Shown here one piece after another: positions 18,201 to 26,687 of a stretch of 37,625 bases of DNA. The stretch's first letter is position 1. Every line of letters starts with the position of its first letter. The position numbers and the translations under genes are program-made. The stretch is from Anaerolinea sp. (GTDB lineage Bacteria > Chloroflexota > Anaerolineae > Anaerolineales > UBA4823): the NCBI GenBank assembly GCA_020722415.1, contig DYKV01000008.1:1-37625 (forward strand), in the 5' to 3' direction. Below the pieces are notes generated by a model. That model saw nothing but the letters and a program-made list of their open reading frames with translations. It had not been told where the DNA came from and made no database searches.

Positions 18201-19607
18201 ATGGCTAATCTCTTACAAGGTCTCAATACCGCCTTAAGTTCTTTGCTCAGCCATCAAATCGCTATTCAAACCACCGAACATAACGTCGCGAACGCGTCCA
18301 CTCCAGGATACCGCCGGCAAGAAGCGGTAATGGTCGCAGGAATACCTTATACCGTACCGTCTATGCGCGGGCAGGTTGTGCCAGGGCAAATTGGAACCGG
18401 TGTGATGGTTGATCGGATCCGCCAATACAATATGGAATTCTTTGACGACCGTTATCGCCGAATCCTCGGGGAAAGCAAAAACTGGGACATGCAAACTAGT
18501 GTACTTAAACAAGTGGAAGCAAGCTTATCTGAAACGAGCGAAGATGGCTTGGTAGCAAAATTGGATGCATTTTGGACAGGCTGGCAAGGTTTAAGCGATG
18601 ATCCCACCAATATGTCGCTGCGGTCTGATTTATTAGAGCGCGCTGATTCGCTGGCTACAGCCCTACGTTGGCGTTACGATTCTCTCACCAAAATCCAAAA
18701 GGATCAAAACTTGACCATTCTCGAAAGAGTAGATGAAATCAACTCATTAGCTTCCCAAATAGCCCGTCTTAATGTGGAGATCGTCACAGTGAAAGCAGCT
18801 GGCAATCAACCCAATGATATTATTGACCAACGTGATCAGATGATAAACCGCCTGTCTGAAATTAGTGGCGCAATTGCCAGTATCCAGGATAATGGAGAAG
18901 CGGTGGTTTCTATCGGTGGCCATGCATTAGTAATAGGTGCAACAACGTTTAAATTAAGTGCAACCAGCAGCAATCTATCCAACATCTATTGGGAAGCAGA
19001 CGGGCAACCGCTCAGTGTCAGCCGGGGTGAATTAGCTGGCTTATTCGAGGCTCGAGATCAAATCATTCCGGATATCATCAATGGTCTCAATGACCTAGCT
19101 GCAAATCTCATTTCTACGGTAAATTCTCTCCACTCACAAGGATACGCTCTCGATGGGACAACCACAAATCTTAACTTCTTCGATCCCGCTGCCACATCCG
19201 CTGCCGATATTCGTTTATCCAGTGATGTGAGCGGGCATCCTGAAAATATTGCAGCAGCCGAAACTGCCAACTCGCCTGGCGACGGGAATTTAGCATTGCA
19301 AATATCTCAAATTCGAGATCAACTACTAATGAGCACAGGCACGGAAACCATCAATCACTACTACACCCGCAAAGTGGCTGAGCTCGGAATCGCAATCTCC
19401 CATGCTGAAACGTACACCCGCGATCGTCAGGCAGTCGCCGATTCGCTAAATCAACTTCGAGAGGCAGTCTCCGGCGTAAACCTGGATGAAGAAGCGGCAA
19501 ATTTGATCCGCTATCAGCGTGCTTTTCAAGCTGCTACGCGAATGGTGACAGTAATTGATGAAATGTTGGACAAAATTATCAATGGGATGGGTGTAGCGGG
19601 ACGCTAA
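18201..19607 (+). CDS. flgK: Hook-filament junction protein FlgK
   Basis: GLNTALSSLLSHQIAIQTTEHNVANASTPGYRRQ...C-terminal VSGVNLDEEAANLIRYQRAFQAATRMVTVIDEMLDKII. Confidence 0.95.
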   Translation: MANLLQGLNTALSSLLSHQIAIQTTEHNVANASTPGYRRQEAVMVAGIPYTVPSMRGQVVPGQIGTGVMVDRIRQYNMEFFDDRYRRILGESKNWDMQTSVLKQVEASLSETSEDGLVAKLDAFWTGWQGLSDDPTNMSLRSDLLERADSLATALRWRYDSLTKIQKDQNLTILERVDEINSLASQIARLNVEIVTVKAAGNQPNDIIDQRDQMINRLSEISGAIASIQDNGEAVVSIGGHALVIGATTFKLSATSSNLSNIYWEADGQPLSVSRGELAGLFEARDQIIPDIINGLNDLAANLISTVNSLHSQGYALDGTTTNLNFFDPAATSAADIRLSSDVSGHPENIAAAETANSPGDGNLALQISQIRDQLLMSTGTETINHYYTRKVAELGIAISHAETYTRDRQAVADSLNQLREAVSGVNLDEEAANLIRYQRAFQAATRMVTVIDEMLDKIINGMGVAGR

Positions 19608-19640
19608 ACCCGTCATACTTAGCTAAGGGAAAGGAGCGAG

Positions 19641-20543
19641 ATGCGAATAACGCAACAGTTGATAACCCAAAATGCCATTAAATACATGGATGAGAACCTA
19701 AAACGACTCTACAAACTCCAAGAAAAGGTGGCATCCGGAAAAGAGTTTCAAAGGCCGTCTGATAATCCGAGCGGTGTTGCAGCAGCATTTTACTTACGAT
19801 CCACTTTAACTGACACTTCCGCTTACCTTGATTCAATTGCTAATGCAGACAGCTGGATGACCACCACTGATTTCTCGCTCAATCAAGTCATCCAATTAGC
19901 AACCCGAGCAATTAATCTTACCCGCCAAGGGGGAACAGATACGCTAGGAGACGATCAGCGTTCCGGATTGGCAACAGAATTAGATATCATCCTTCAACAA
20001 GCTGTCAATGTTGCCAATTCCACCCACGAAGGCAAATATATTTTTGGCGGTTTCAAGACCCAAACTCCCCCTTTCAGCTTAGTTGATAATAATTCTGATG
20101 GACAATTTGATCAGGTAGTTTATAACGGTGGAATTAATGAAATAATCTCTCGCACGCTTAGCCCAGGAGTATCTATCCCCCTGAACATTGATGGTAATGA
20201 GACATTTGATGAATTATTTCAGGCTATGCTTGCAGCTCGCGATGCTCTAAAGAGCAACGATTTAACCCAGATACAAGCAACAATTGCCCCTCTTGAAAAT
20301 GCATTAATGAAAGTGAACGAATCCATGACCATAAATGGTTCACGCCAAAGACAAGTACGCCTAGCAAAAGATCGTCTAGAAAAAGCCCAAATAGAATTAA
20401 AAAGCCTGCTTTCCACAAAAGAAGATGCTAATATGACCGAAGCCATTTCCTATTTACAGCACCAGCAGACCGTGTATCAAACCGTTCTAGAAGTGGGACA
20501 GAGGGCGATCTCTGCTATGAGCCTGTTCGATCTACTCAGCTAA
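19641..20543 (+). CDS. flgL: Hook-filament junction protein FlgL
   Basis: MRITQQLITQNAIKYMDENLKRLYKLQEKVASGKEFQRPSDNPSGVAAA; C-terminal MTEAISYLQHQQTVYQTVLEVGQRAISAMSLFDLL. Confidence 0.94.
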   Translation: MRITQQLITQNAIKYMDENLKRLYKLQEKVASGKEFQRPSDNPSGVAAAFYLRSTLTDTSAYLDSIANADSWMTTTDFSLNQVIQLATRAINLTRQGGTDTLGDDQRSGLATELDIILQQAVNVANSTHEGKYIFGGFKTQTPPFSLVDNNSDGQFDQVVYNGGINEIISRTLSPGVSIPLNIDGNETFDELFQAMLAARDALKSNDLTQIQATIAPLENALMKVNESMTINGSRQRQVRLAKDRLEKAQIELKSLLSTKEDANMTEAISYLQHQQTVYQTVLEVGQRAISAMSLFDLLS

Positions 20544-20557
20544 AAAGGACAATCATC

Positions 20558-20827
20558 GTGCTAATTTTAACCCGCAAAGCCAATGAAAGCCTGGTAATTG
20601 ATGATCAAATTGTGATCACCATCTTAGGTATTGAAGGGGAACGAGTTAAATTAGGAATTACGGCACCGCTTGAGATTAAAATCCATCGCAAAGAACTATG
20701 GGATGCCATTAGAGAACAAAATCAAATCGCTGAGAATCTGGCAAAGAAGGAGAAGCAGGATAACCTCGAAGAATTGCGAAAATTTCTTGTCACCGAAATC
20801 TCTGCAGATATTGAACCCATCAAGTAA
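20558..20827 (+). CDS. csrA: Carbon storage regulator CsrA (GTG start)
   Basis: (V)LILTRKANESLVIDDQIVITILGIEGERVKLGITAPLEIKIHRKELWDAI with a C-terminal extension. Confidence 0.97.
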   Translation: MLILTRKANESLVIDDQIVITILGIEGERVKLGITAPLEIKIHRKELWDAIREQNQIAENLAKKEKQDNLEELRKFLVTEISADIEPIK

Positions 20828-20828
20828 T

Positions 20829-21137
20829 TTACTTGAGTTTTTGCTCAACTCGATAAATATACGCTAATACCTCAGCGACTAACGCATATAACTCAGGGGG
20901 AATTGGATCACCTAAGTTGACCCCTGCCAACGCTTCCGCTAATAACGGATCCTCCCGAATAGGTATCCCATTTGCTTTCGCTAGTGCAATTATTTGTTCA
21001 GCAATGGCTCCTTTTCCGGATGCTAATACAATAGGAGCTTCATCCCGTTTCGGATCATAACCTAGAGCTGTAGCTTTGGGTACTTTTTGTGGATCGAGAT
21101 AACCAGTGTTTTTCAATAAGAATCGTTTGTTTTCCAT
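20829..21137 (-). CDS. Stand-alone FlhB C-terminal domain-like protein (YlqH-like)
   Basis: KATALGYDPKRDEAPIVLASGKGAIAEQIIALAKANGIPIREDPLLAEALAGVNLGDPIPPELYALVAEVLAYIYR resembles the FlhB cytoplasmic domain but lacks NPTH (KVPKATALGY). Confidence 0.9.
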   Translation of the reverse strand: MENKRFLLKNTGYLDPQKVPKATALGYDPKRDEAPIVLASGKGAIAEQIIALAKANGIPIREDPLLAEALAGVNLGDPIPPELYALVAEVLAYIYRVEQKLK

Positions 21138-21139
21138 CG

Positions 21140-22495
21140 CTAGATCTCCAGGCTAACTTCTCCCCAATTTTTAGGTGCCGCTCCTCCCATTTCACTGATC
21201 GGTTCAAGTTCACAAAGCTCACATTGGGTATTCTGGATCTGATAGCCTAACAAAGAAATTCCCTCTTGGAGGGTTTGTATTTCTTCTTGAGCTTTCTCTA
21301 GCAAAAGTAAATCATTGGTTCGCACATGAACGCCCACTTTTTGCTGGGCTAAACTGACGTCCACTTCAATTAATCCTTTATTCAATTCAACTTGGACGAT
21401 AAAACGCGTGTGATTTGCATCAATCCGCAATGGGACTTGCTCTGGAAGATAAGCGATGCGAATATTTACTGTTTGTAATCTATTTTCGTGGAACAACCCA
21501 GAATTATGAAGCTCAAAATTGAGCGGAATTAATATCCGATACCACTGGCTCTTCGGGTTGTTCGGATCGCTTTGCAGATTAAAAAATTGTTCTCGACGGA
21601 TTGTATCGAAAAAGCGTTCAATATCCTGAGTGATTTTTGGGAGATTTGCTTCGGATTGCAATCGCCAATAAAAAGTCAATAAAGATAACAAACCCGTATC
21701 GAGCCGGTCACTCAATCTCATTTGCGGATTCTTGGCTAACTCAGCCAGCACATTCTCAATAGGGCGATTAAAAATCTTCACCAACCATTGCAGTTGTTGA
21801 GCAATTTCTTGCTGCGGATGAGATAAATCCAAAATAAAAGATTGAAGAAACTCCATTGGTTCTTGTGCTAAGGCACCTTTCTGTTCATTTTGATTAGCAG
21901 CAATATATCTACGGAGGCCGTTTATCAACTGAAGGATCACTTCCCCTAAATCGGGAAATTTCTTAACAAATGCCTGAATTATCTGAGGAGATAACACAAA
22001 ACCACCCGCAATAAAAGCAGCAGCAATTTGTGCCTCTGGTTCTCCCCATCCTTCAATTTGTTCGAGCGTATGATTCAATTGATTGATCAAGGATGCCTCG
22101 ACCGGCAAACCATGTTCTAATAACGATCTGGCGAGAAGAAAATTGGTTTCCGTGAAGGCTAGATCAGCTTGCTGCAACAATGCTTTTACTAAATTAAATA
22201 ATTGCTGACTGGTTAAATTCTCCGTGTTGGAAGTCGGAGGGAGCAGTTGTAACATTACCATATTCGATGAAGTATCCCGCACGATAAATTGAGCAATCCG
22301 TCTCTCAATTAATTGTGCTGCTTGTTCAGATGAAGTCAAACGGGCAACGATCGGGACACCATTAACCGATAATACGACTCGGTCACCCGTGACTTGCATG
22401 ACTTCTGCAGCGATACGTTGGTTCATCCGCAGAACTAGGTCTGAATTATCATATCGCTGTACGATAGAGATCGGCGCTGGACCAGTGACATTCAT
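21140..22495 (-). CDS. FliK-like / YlqG-like protein, probable flagellar hook-length-control-related
   Basis: 451 aa; C-terminal WYRILIPLNFELHNSGLFHENRLQTVNIRIAY...RFIVQVELNKGLIEVDVSLAQQKVGVHVRTND resembles the FliK C-terminal fold; paired with the YlqH-like gene as in Bacillus ylqG-ylqH. Confidence 0.6.
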   Translation of the reverse strand: MNVTGPAPISIVQRYDNSDLVLRMNQRIAAEVMQVTGDRVVLSVNGVPIVARLTSSEQAAQLIERRIAQFIVRDTSSNMVMLQLLPPTSNTENLTSQQLFNLVKALLQQADLAFTETNFLLARSLLEHGLPVEASLINQLNHTLEQIEGWGEPEAQIAAAFIAGGFVLSPQIIQAFVKKFPDLGEVILQLINGLRRYIAANQNEQKGALAQEPMEFLQSFILDLSHPQQEIAQQLQWLVKIFNRPIENVLAELAKNPQMRLSDRLDTGLLSLLTFYWRLQSEANLPKITQDIERFFDTIRREQFFNLQSDPNNPKSQWYRILIPLNFELHNSGLFHENRLQTVNIRIAYLPEQVPLRIDANHTRFIVQVELNKGLIEVDVSLAQQKVGVHVRTNDLLLLEKAQEEIQTLQEGISLLGYQIQNTQCELCELEPISEMGGAAPKNWGEVSLEI

Positions 22496-22519
22496 TCCAT
22501 AACACTTCCATTAATCTGG

Positions 22520-22638
22520 GCTAGGGGATTTTTCAACCCAAGCCATCTTTTGAGCGAAGTGGAGGATTTAAATATATTTTCCCTAGATATTTGCTCTGCC
22601 CTCCAAGACACCAATGACTTGAGGAATGTTCCCCTAGC
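22520..22638 (-). ncRNA. Candidate structured leader/spacer RNA between flgE and the YlqG-like gene
   Basis: Perfect 9-bp closing repeat gctagggga (22520-22528)/tcccctagc (22630-22638) enclosing several smaller inverted repeats, in a 161-nt non-coding spacer. No folding energy or homology computed. Confidence 0.3.
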
Positions 22639-22656
22639 TCAATTTTTTTTAATCAA

Positions 22657-23886
22657 TTACCGTTTCAAATTAACTAACTCCAGCAACATTTCATCGGACG
22701 TTGTAATCACCCGCGAAGATGATTGAAAACCACGTTGGGCAATGATCATATTAGTAAATTCTTGACCCAAATCCACATTCGATCCTTCCAAATAACCTGC
22801 CGCCAGCGTACCACGCGCCCCAGTTCCAGCAGCGCCGACCGCCGGATCGCCAGAGTTAGAGCCGACCATAAACATATTATTTCCTACTCGCTCCAGACCA
22901 CTCGGGTTCACAAAGGACGCCAAAGCCAATTGCCCGATTAATCGCTGCATACCATTGGAATATACACCATATATTTCTCCGGTTTGGGGTGTAACGAAGA
23001 AAGAGGAGAAACTACCAGCAGCTAGACCATCCTGATAGGTCATGGAGAGATCGGTATCAGATGCCAATTGAGTTAGGCGAGACATATCTAGCGTCACATC
23101 AAAGTCGGCAGCTCCTCCGCTACTGGAAGCTGCAATGTGAATTGTCCCCGATGCCGTTTGTGATTGGCCATTGGTGTCGAAAGAGACGGTACCCGTTCCT
23201 GACACATCGGTACCGGTGGCGGTCCAAGTCCAAGTATTAGTCGCTTTATTCGTCAACTCAAACTCAACGGTTACCGAATGTAGATCCCCTAAGGAATCAT
23301 AAACACCCAGCGTCACCGGATATTGATATCCTACTGATTGAGAAGAATCTAGATTGCCGAACAGGGTGGCATTTTGGGTTTGTTGTGCTAAAGTCGCACC
23401 TAAAGGCAATTGTAATGCCGTAATTGGCATACCTGTGTCGACCGTGGCGATATTGTTGACAACATTTGCCATCCATCCCTGAATGCGAGTGCCGGTTGAG
23501 CCGTTAACTAAATACCCCTCTGAATCGATCTCAAGCGAGCCATCCCGGGAATACAAATTGGTTATACCGTTATTGTAGATGAAAAAACCATCCCCTTGAA
23601 TGGCTATATCAGTATTGCGGTTCGTATTTTGCAACATCCCTTGCGTGAAATTCGGGGAGACTGCCCCCAGGCGCACTCCCAACCCAATTTGAGCTGGATT
23701 AATACCACCTAAATTCTCGGTTGGGCCAGCGCCGTTCCATAACGTTTGAGAAAATTGATCTTGAAAAGTAACCCGACTGGCTTTATATCCATAAGTATTA
23801 ACGTTCGCTAGGTTGTTAGCCACCACATCCATATATGTCTGATGTAGATTTAATGCACTAATTGCGGAAAACATCGATCGTAACAT
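22657..23886 (-). CDS. flgE: Flagellar hook protein FlgE
   Basis: MLRSMFSAISALNLHQTYMDVVANNLANVNTYGYKASRVTFQDQFSQTL; C-terminal YLEGSNVDLGQEFTNMIIAQRGFQSSSRVITTSDEMLLELVNLKR. Confidence 0.95.
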   Translation of the reverse strand: MLRSMFSAISALNLHQTYMDVVANNLANVNTYGYKASRVTFQDQFSQTLWNGAGPTENLGGINPAQIGLGVRLGAVSPNFTQGMLQNTNRNTDIAIQGDGFFIYNNGITNLYSRDGSLEIDSEGYLVNGSTGTRIQGWMANVVNNIATVDTGMPITALQLPLGATLAQQTQNATLFGNLDSSQSVGYQYPVTLGVYDSLGDLHSVTVEFELTNKATNTWTWTATGTDVSGTGTVSFDTNGQSQTASGTIHIAASSSGGAADFDVTLDMSRLTQLASDTDLSMTYQDGLAAGSFSSFFVTPQTGEIYGVYSNGMQRLIGQLALASFVNPSGLERVGNNMFMVGSNSGDPAVGAAGTGARGTLAAGYLEGSNVDLGQEFTNMIIAQRGFQSSSRVITTSDEMLLELVNLKR

Positions 23887-23892
23887 TTTTTG

Positions 23893-23940
23893 CCTCCTGA
23901 ATAAGTATTTTCAGGCTTCCTCCAAGAGGGCCCGCCTGAA
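23893..23940 (-). promoter_or_regulatory. Candidate translational switch in the flgE leader (competing helices over the SD)
   Basis: On the - strand: TTCAGGC (23940-23934), GCCTGAA (23916-23910), TTCAGG (23901-23896). The middle segment can pair with either flank; the last overlaps AGGAGG (23898-23893) of flgE. Confidence 0.4.
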
Positions 23941-23946
23941 TAAAGT

Positions 23947-24330
23947 TTATTTATCTGCCAAAACAACACTATCAATTTGGGTAAATACTCCTTCGCTGCG
24001 CTCATTTGAATCTATTGCAGTCACAACTAATCTCTGTTTTACGTTCACGATGAACGCTAGGTCATCCATCAAAACTAACGATTCTTTTCCTCCCCGTTTT
24101 TCTACTTTTTCTACGGCTTGCGCCAATCGAGCTAAACCATCATCACTTAATTGAATCTCCCGACTTTGGATACGCTTTTGAGCATGATTCGAAAAACGGA
24201 TCGCTTGTTCTTGTGTTTTCTGATTTAATGTCTCTACAAAACCATTCTGTTGAGAGGACTTCTGTGTCTTTATTCCCGGATCATTGTGTGGTAAAAGCTG
24301 ATTAGTTGATCTGCGGATGGGATCGTTCAT
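23947..24330 (-). CDS. Flagellar operon protein, TIGR02530-like
   Basis: RFSNHAQKRIQSREIQLSDDGLARLAQAVEKVEKRGGKESLVLMDDLAFIVNVKQRLVVTAID, between flgD and flgE. Start at 24330 preferred because of the preceding AGGAGAA. Confidence 0.85.
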   Translation of the reverse strand: MNDPIRRSTNQLLPHNDPGIKTQKSSQQNGFVETLNQKTQEQAIRFSNHAQKRIQSREIQLSDDGLARLAQAVEKVEKRGGKESLVLMDDLAFIVNVKQRLVVTAIDSNERSEGVFTQIDSVVLADK

Positions 24331-24349
24331 GTAGATTCTCCTAATAATC

Positions 24350-24601
24350 TTATCCATTGTTCAGTTGAATCAATTTATCCACACCAGCACTGATTTTTTT
24401 CAACTCTTCCAATGAATTAAGTTGAGCCATCTGACCGATCAACTCTTTATCATCCATAGGTTTTAGCGGGTTTTGATTGCGCAATTGAGCCAATAAAATC
24501 ATCATGAAAGCATTGGCATCAAAACCGCTTAAACCTGAACTCTTGTTATCTAGATTGGATGAATTGGTGGTGCTGGTGAATGTCACACTGGATACATTCA
24601 T
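24350..24601 (-). CDS. flgD: Flagellar hook assembly (cap) protein FlgD, short form
   Basis: SGFDANAFMMILLAQLRNQNPLKPMDDKELIGQMAQLNSLEELKKI is a clear FlgD N-terminal region; ORF is only 83 aa. Confidence 0.9.
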   Translation of the reverse strand: MNVSSVTFTSTTNSSNLDNKSSGLSGFDANAFMMILLAQLRNQNPLKPMDDKELIGQMAQLNSLEELKKISAGVDKLIQLNNG

Positions 24602-24615
24602 AGTATTTCTCCTTT

Positions 24616-26268
24616 CTAAATCCGGTAGTCTAATCGTGAATAGTCATCTATACTCATCGGCTTGGAAATCTCCCGATTATTAAATTCCGCACTCATTGAG
24701 TTAATCTTTAAGTGCCGGTTTCTAAGATGGAGGGGAGTATTGGGTAAATGTTCGTTGCTGTGGGATTGCGCGTTCCCTGAATTGACCGATAAGCCAGCCA
24801 GGTTTACTCCAGCATGTTGCAGCATTTCTTTTAACTCCCCAAGATGCCGTTCCAACATAAACCCAGTTGCAGCCTGATCCGCATTCATTACGATCCGTAC
24901 GCCTTGCCCATCGGCCGTCATCTGCAGGTCTATCTTCCCCAAAGATTCGGGGTGAAGCTGAACCCTCCAGCTCTGCTGACCGGTTTTCGAAATACCCGCC
25001 AGATCTGTGGCAAGTTGTTGTAAGAGTTCGGTTCGGGGAGCTTCCGCCAAGCGGGCCGGCTCGTTCAATTTATTTTGTGGCATGAGCGGCTGGGGCATAC
25101 CAGATTGTATATTTTCAAATGGGGGATCATCTTTTGGTTTAGGGTAAGTCTTCCCCACTATTGATTCCTCTATTGTCGGGGCGCTAAGGTTATTTTGGAA
25201 AACCGGCTTATTGCTCTTTTCCACAGTGTTCCATACGGAGCTATTGGACATACCCGATTTTAGATGAGTGATACTGGCATTATCTTCTTTCACCGGCAAA
25301 GTTTCGCCACTTAGATCAGACAATTTTTGGCTACTAGCCATCTGATTTCCCTTATCTTGCAAATTAATCGGGTGACTAGCCAAATCGTCCCCTTGGGCGG
25401 TCGTTGGTGGCGGTCCCTCCTTTCTTTCAGGCTGGGCAGCGATTTCCGGTTGTCTTACTTGGCTTTTGGGATCCGCGGGAACTTCATTTAGGTTAATCAC
25501 CTGACTTTGTACTTCTCCTTGACCATTGGGTTGAACAGTTTTTTGATCAATTAAATTAGCAGAAGAAGGATTCTGGATATTTGCCGCCTCAGCTTTTATA
25601 GCGGACTTGGGATCCTGCTCGGCAAGCAAGAAGGTTGGATCTCCTTGCTCGATGGTTAAGGGCGTTTTCTGCACTCTATCGAGACCTTGAACAGATTTGC
25701 CCACAGGCGCAGTTTCATTTGAAAGGTTGATCTCGTTGTCTGTAGTCACCTCCGCTTCTTGGATAGAATTGCCATTATCCTTTGTTTTTCCCGTTGAATT
25801 GTCAGCCAAGGATAGAAAACCGTAAGAATCTGTTTTGGTTATTTTTCCAACTGGCAAGGTTGCCAATTGCTGTTCGGCAGCATTCATCGGTTGATTCGTT
25901 GCTGAATTCTCGTTTTCTATTTGTTCTGGCTTAACTTCCTCCTTTTTCTCGCCTATCGGATTAGGTTGAATGGAATTTATATTTTGAGGGTCTGTCGGTA
26001 TCGTTGCCTGCGGTTGGGGAGACGTTGTTGTAATCTGATTGGCTGCGCTTTCTGCCTCCCCTTTTTGGGCAGAATCACTGACTGACTCCTCATTTGGTTC
26101 AGGTTCATTCGTTAATCCGAGTTTATAAATCTTCTTTTTGGTTTGCTCGAACATACGCTGGAAAGTGTCTGGTGATTCTGGTTTGAAACCAGCCACACGA
26201 ACGAACTCTTTTGGCGGCGGTTTATTGGCTGCCTTCACTAGATTAGGTAAAATTAATAAATCTTTCAA
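24616..26268 (-). CDS. fliK: Flagellar hook-length control protein FliK
   Basis: Long Q/P/S/T-rich low-complexity region, then C-terminal QSWRVQLHPESLGKIDLQMTADGQGVRIVMNADQAATGFMLERHLGELKEMLQHAGVNLAGLSVNSG. Confidence 0.93.
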   Translation of the reverse strand: MKDLLILPNLVKAANKPPPKEFVRVAGFKPESPDTFQRMFEQTKKKIYKLGLTNEPEPNEESVSDSAQKGEAESAANQITTTSPQPQATIPTDPQNINSIQPNPIGEKKEEVKPEQIENENSATNQPMNAAEQQLATLPVGKITKTDSYGFLSLADNSTGKTKDNGNSIQEAEVTTDNEINLSNETAPVGKSVQGLDRVQKTPLTIEQGDPTFLLAEQDPKSAIKAEAANIQNPSSANLIDQKTVQPNGQGEVQSQVINLNEVPADPKSQVRQPEIAAQPERKEGPPPTTAQGDDLASHPINLQDKGNQMASSQKLSDLSGETLPVKEDNASITHLKSGMSNSSVWNTVEKSNKPVFQNNLSAPTIEESIVGKTYPKPKDDPPFENIQSGMPQPLMPQNKLNEPARLAEAPRTELLQQLATDLAGISKTGQQSWRVQLHPESLGKIDLQMTADGQGVRIVMNADQAATGFMLERHLGELKEMLQHAGVNLAGLSVNSGNAQSHSNEHLPNTPLHLRNRHLKINSMSAEFNNREISKPMSIDDYSRLDYRI

Positions 26269-26271
26269 GTG

Positions 26272-26673
26272 TTACCTCCCGATAATTGTTTTCAGCCCAG
26301 AAAATTTCTTGCTGATCAACTGGGACATTGCCTGATACTGAATTACGGTTTCAGTCATCTGGCTTAATTCCACATCAATATCGACATTATTTCCATCTGC
26401 CCGTGTTGTACCTCCTTCCCTTAAAGAAATTTGGACACTTCCATTTGATTTTCCCCCATGAAGATGAGCCGGATTAGTTGTTTTCATCAAGACCTTTCCG
26501 GTTTTATTCATTGCGTTACGCAAAGCTGATCGAAAATCAACTTTTTGTGCACGATAACCAGGCGTGTCAACATTTGCAATGTTTTGCCCAATAATTTCCT
26601 GTTGAGTGGATAATCCTTCCAAGGCAGACTTCATCGCTTGGATACTTTGATCAAATAAGATAGGGTCACTCAT
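26272..26673 (-). CDS. flgB: Flagellar proximal rod protein FlgB
   Basis: MSDPILFDQSIQAMKSALEGLSTQQEIIGQNIANVDTPGYRAQKVDFRSALRNAM. Start at 26673 after AGGAGAG. Confidence 0.92.
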   Translation of the reverse strand: MSDPILFDQSIQAMKSALEGLSTQQEIIGQNIANVDTPGYRAQKVDFRSALRNAMNKTGKVLMKTTNPAHLHGGKSNGSVQISLREGGTTRADGNNVDIDVELSQMTETVIQYQAMSQLISKKFSGLKTIIGR

Positions 26674-26687
26674 TATTCTCTCCTTTA

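Noticed and set aside
24616-26268. Low-complexity Q/P/T-rich stretch in fliK as a possible novel repeat protein
   Set aside because: Normal for FliK ruler regions; no true tandem repeat seen.
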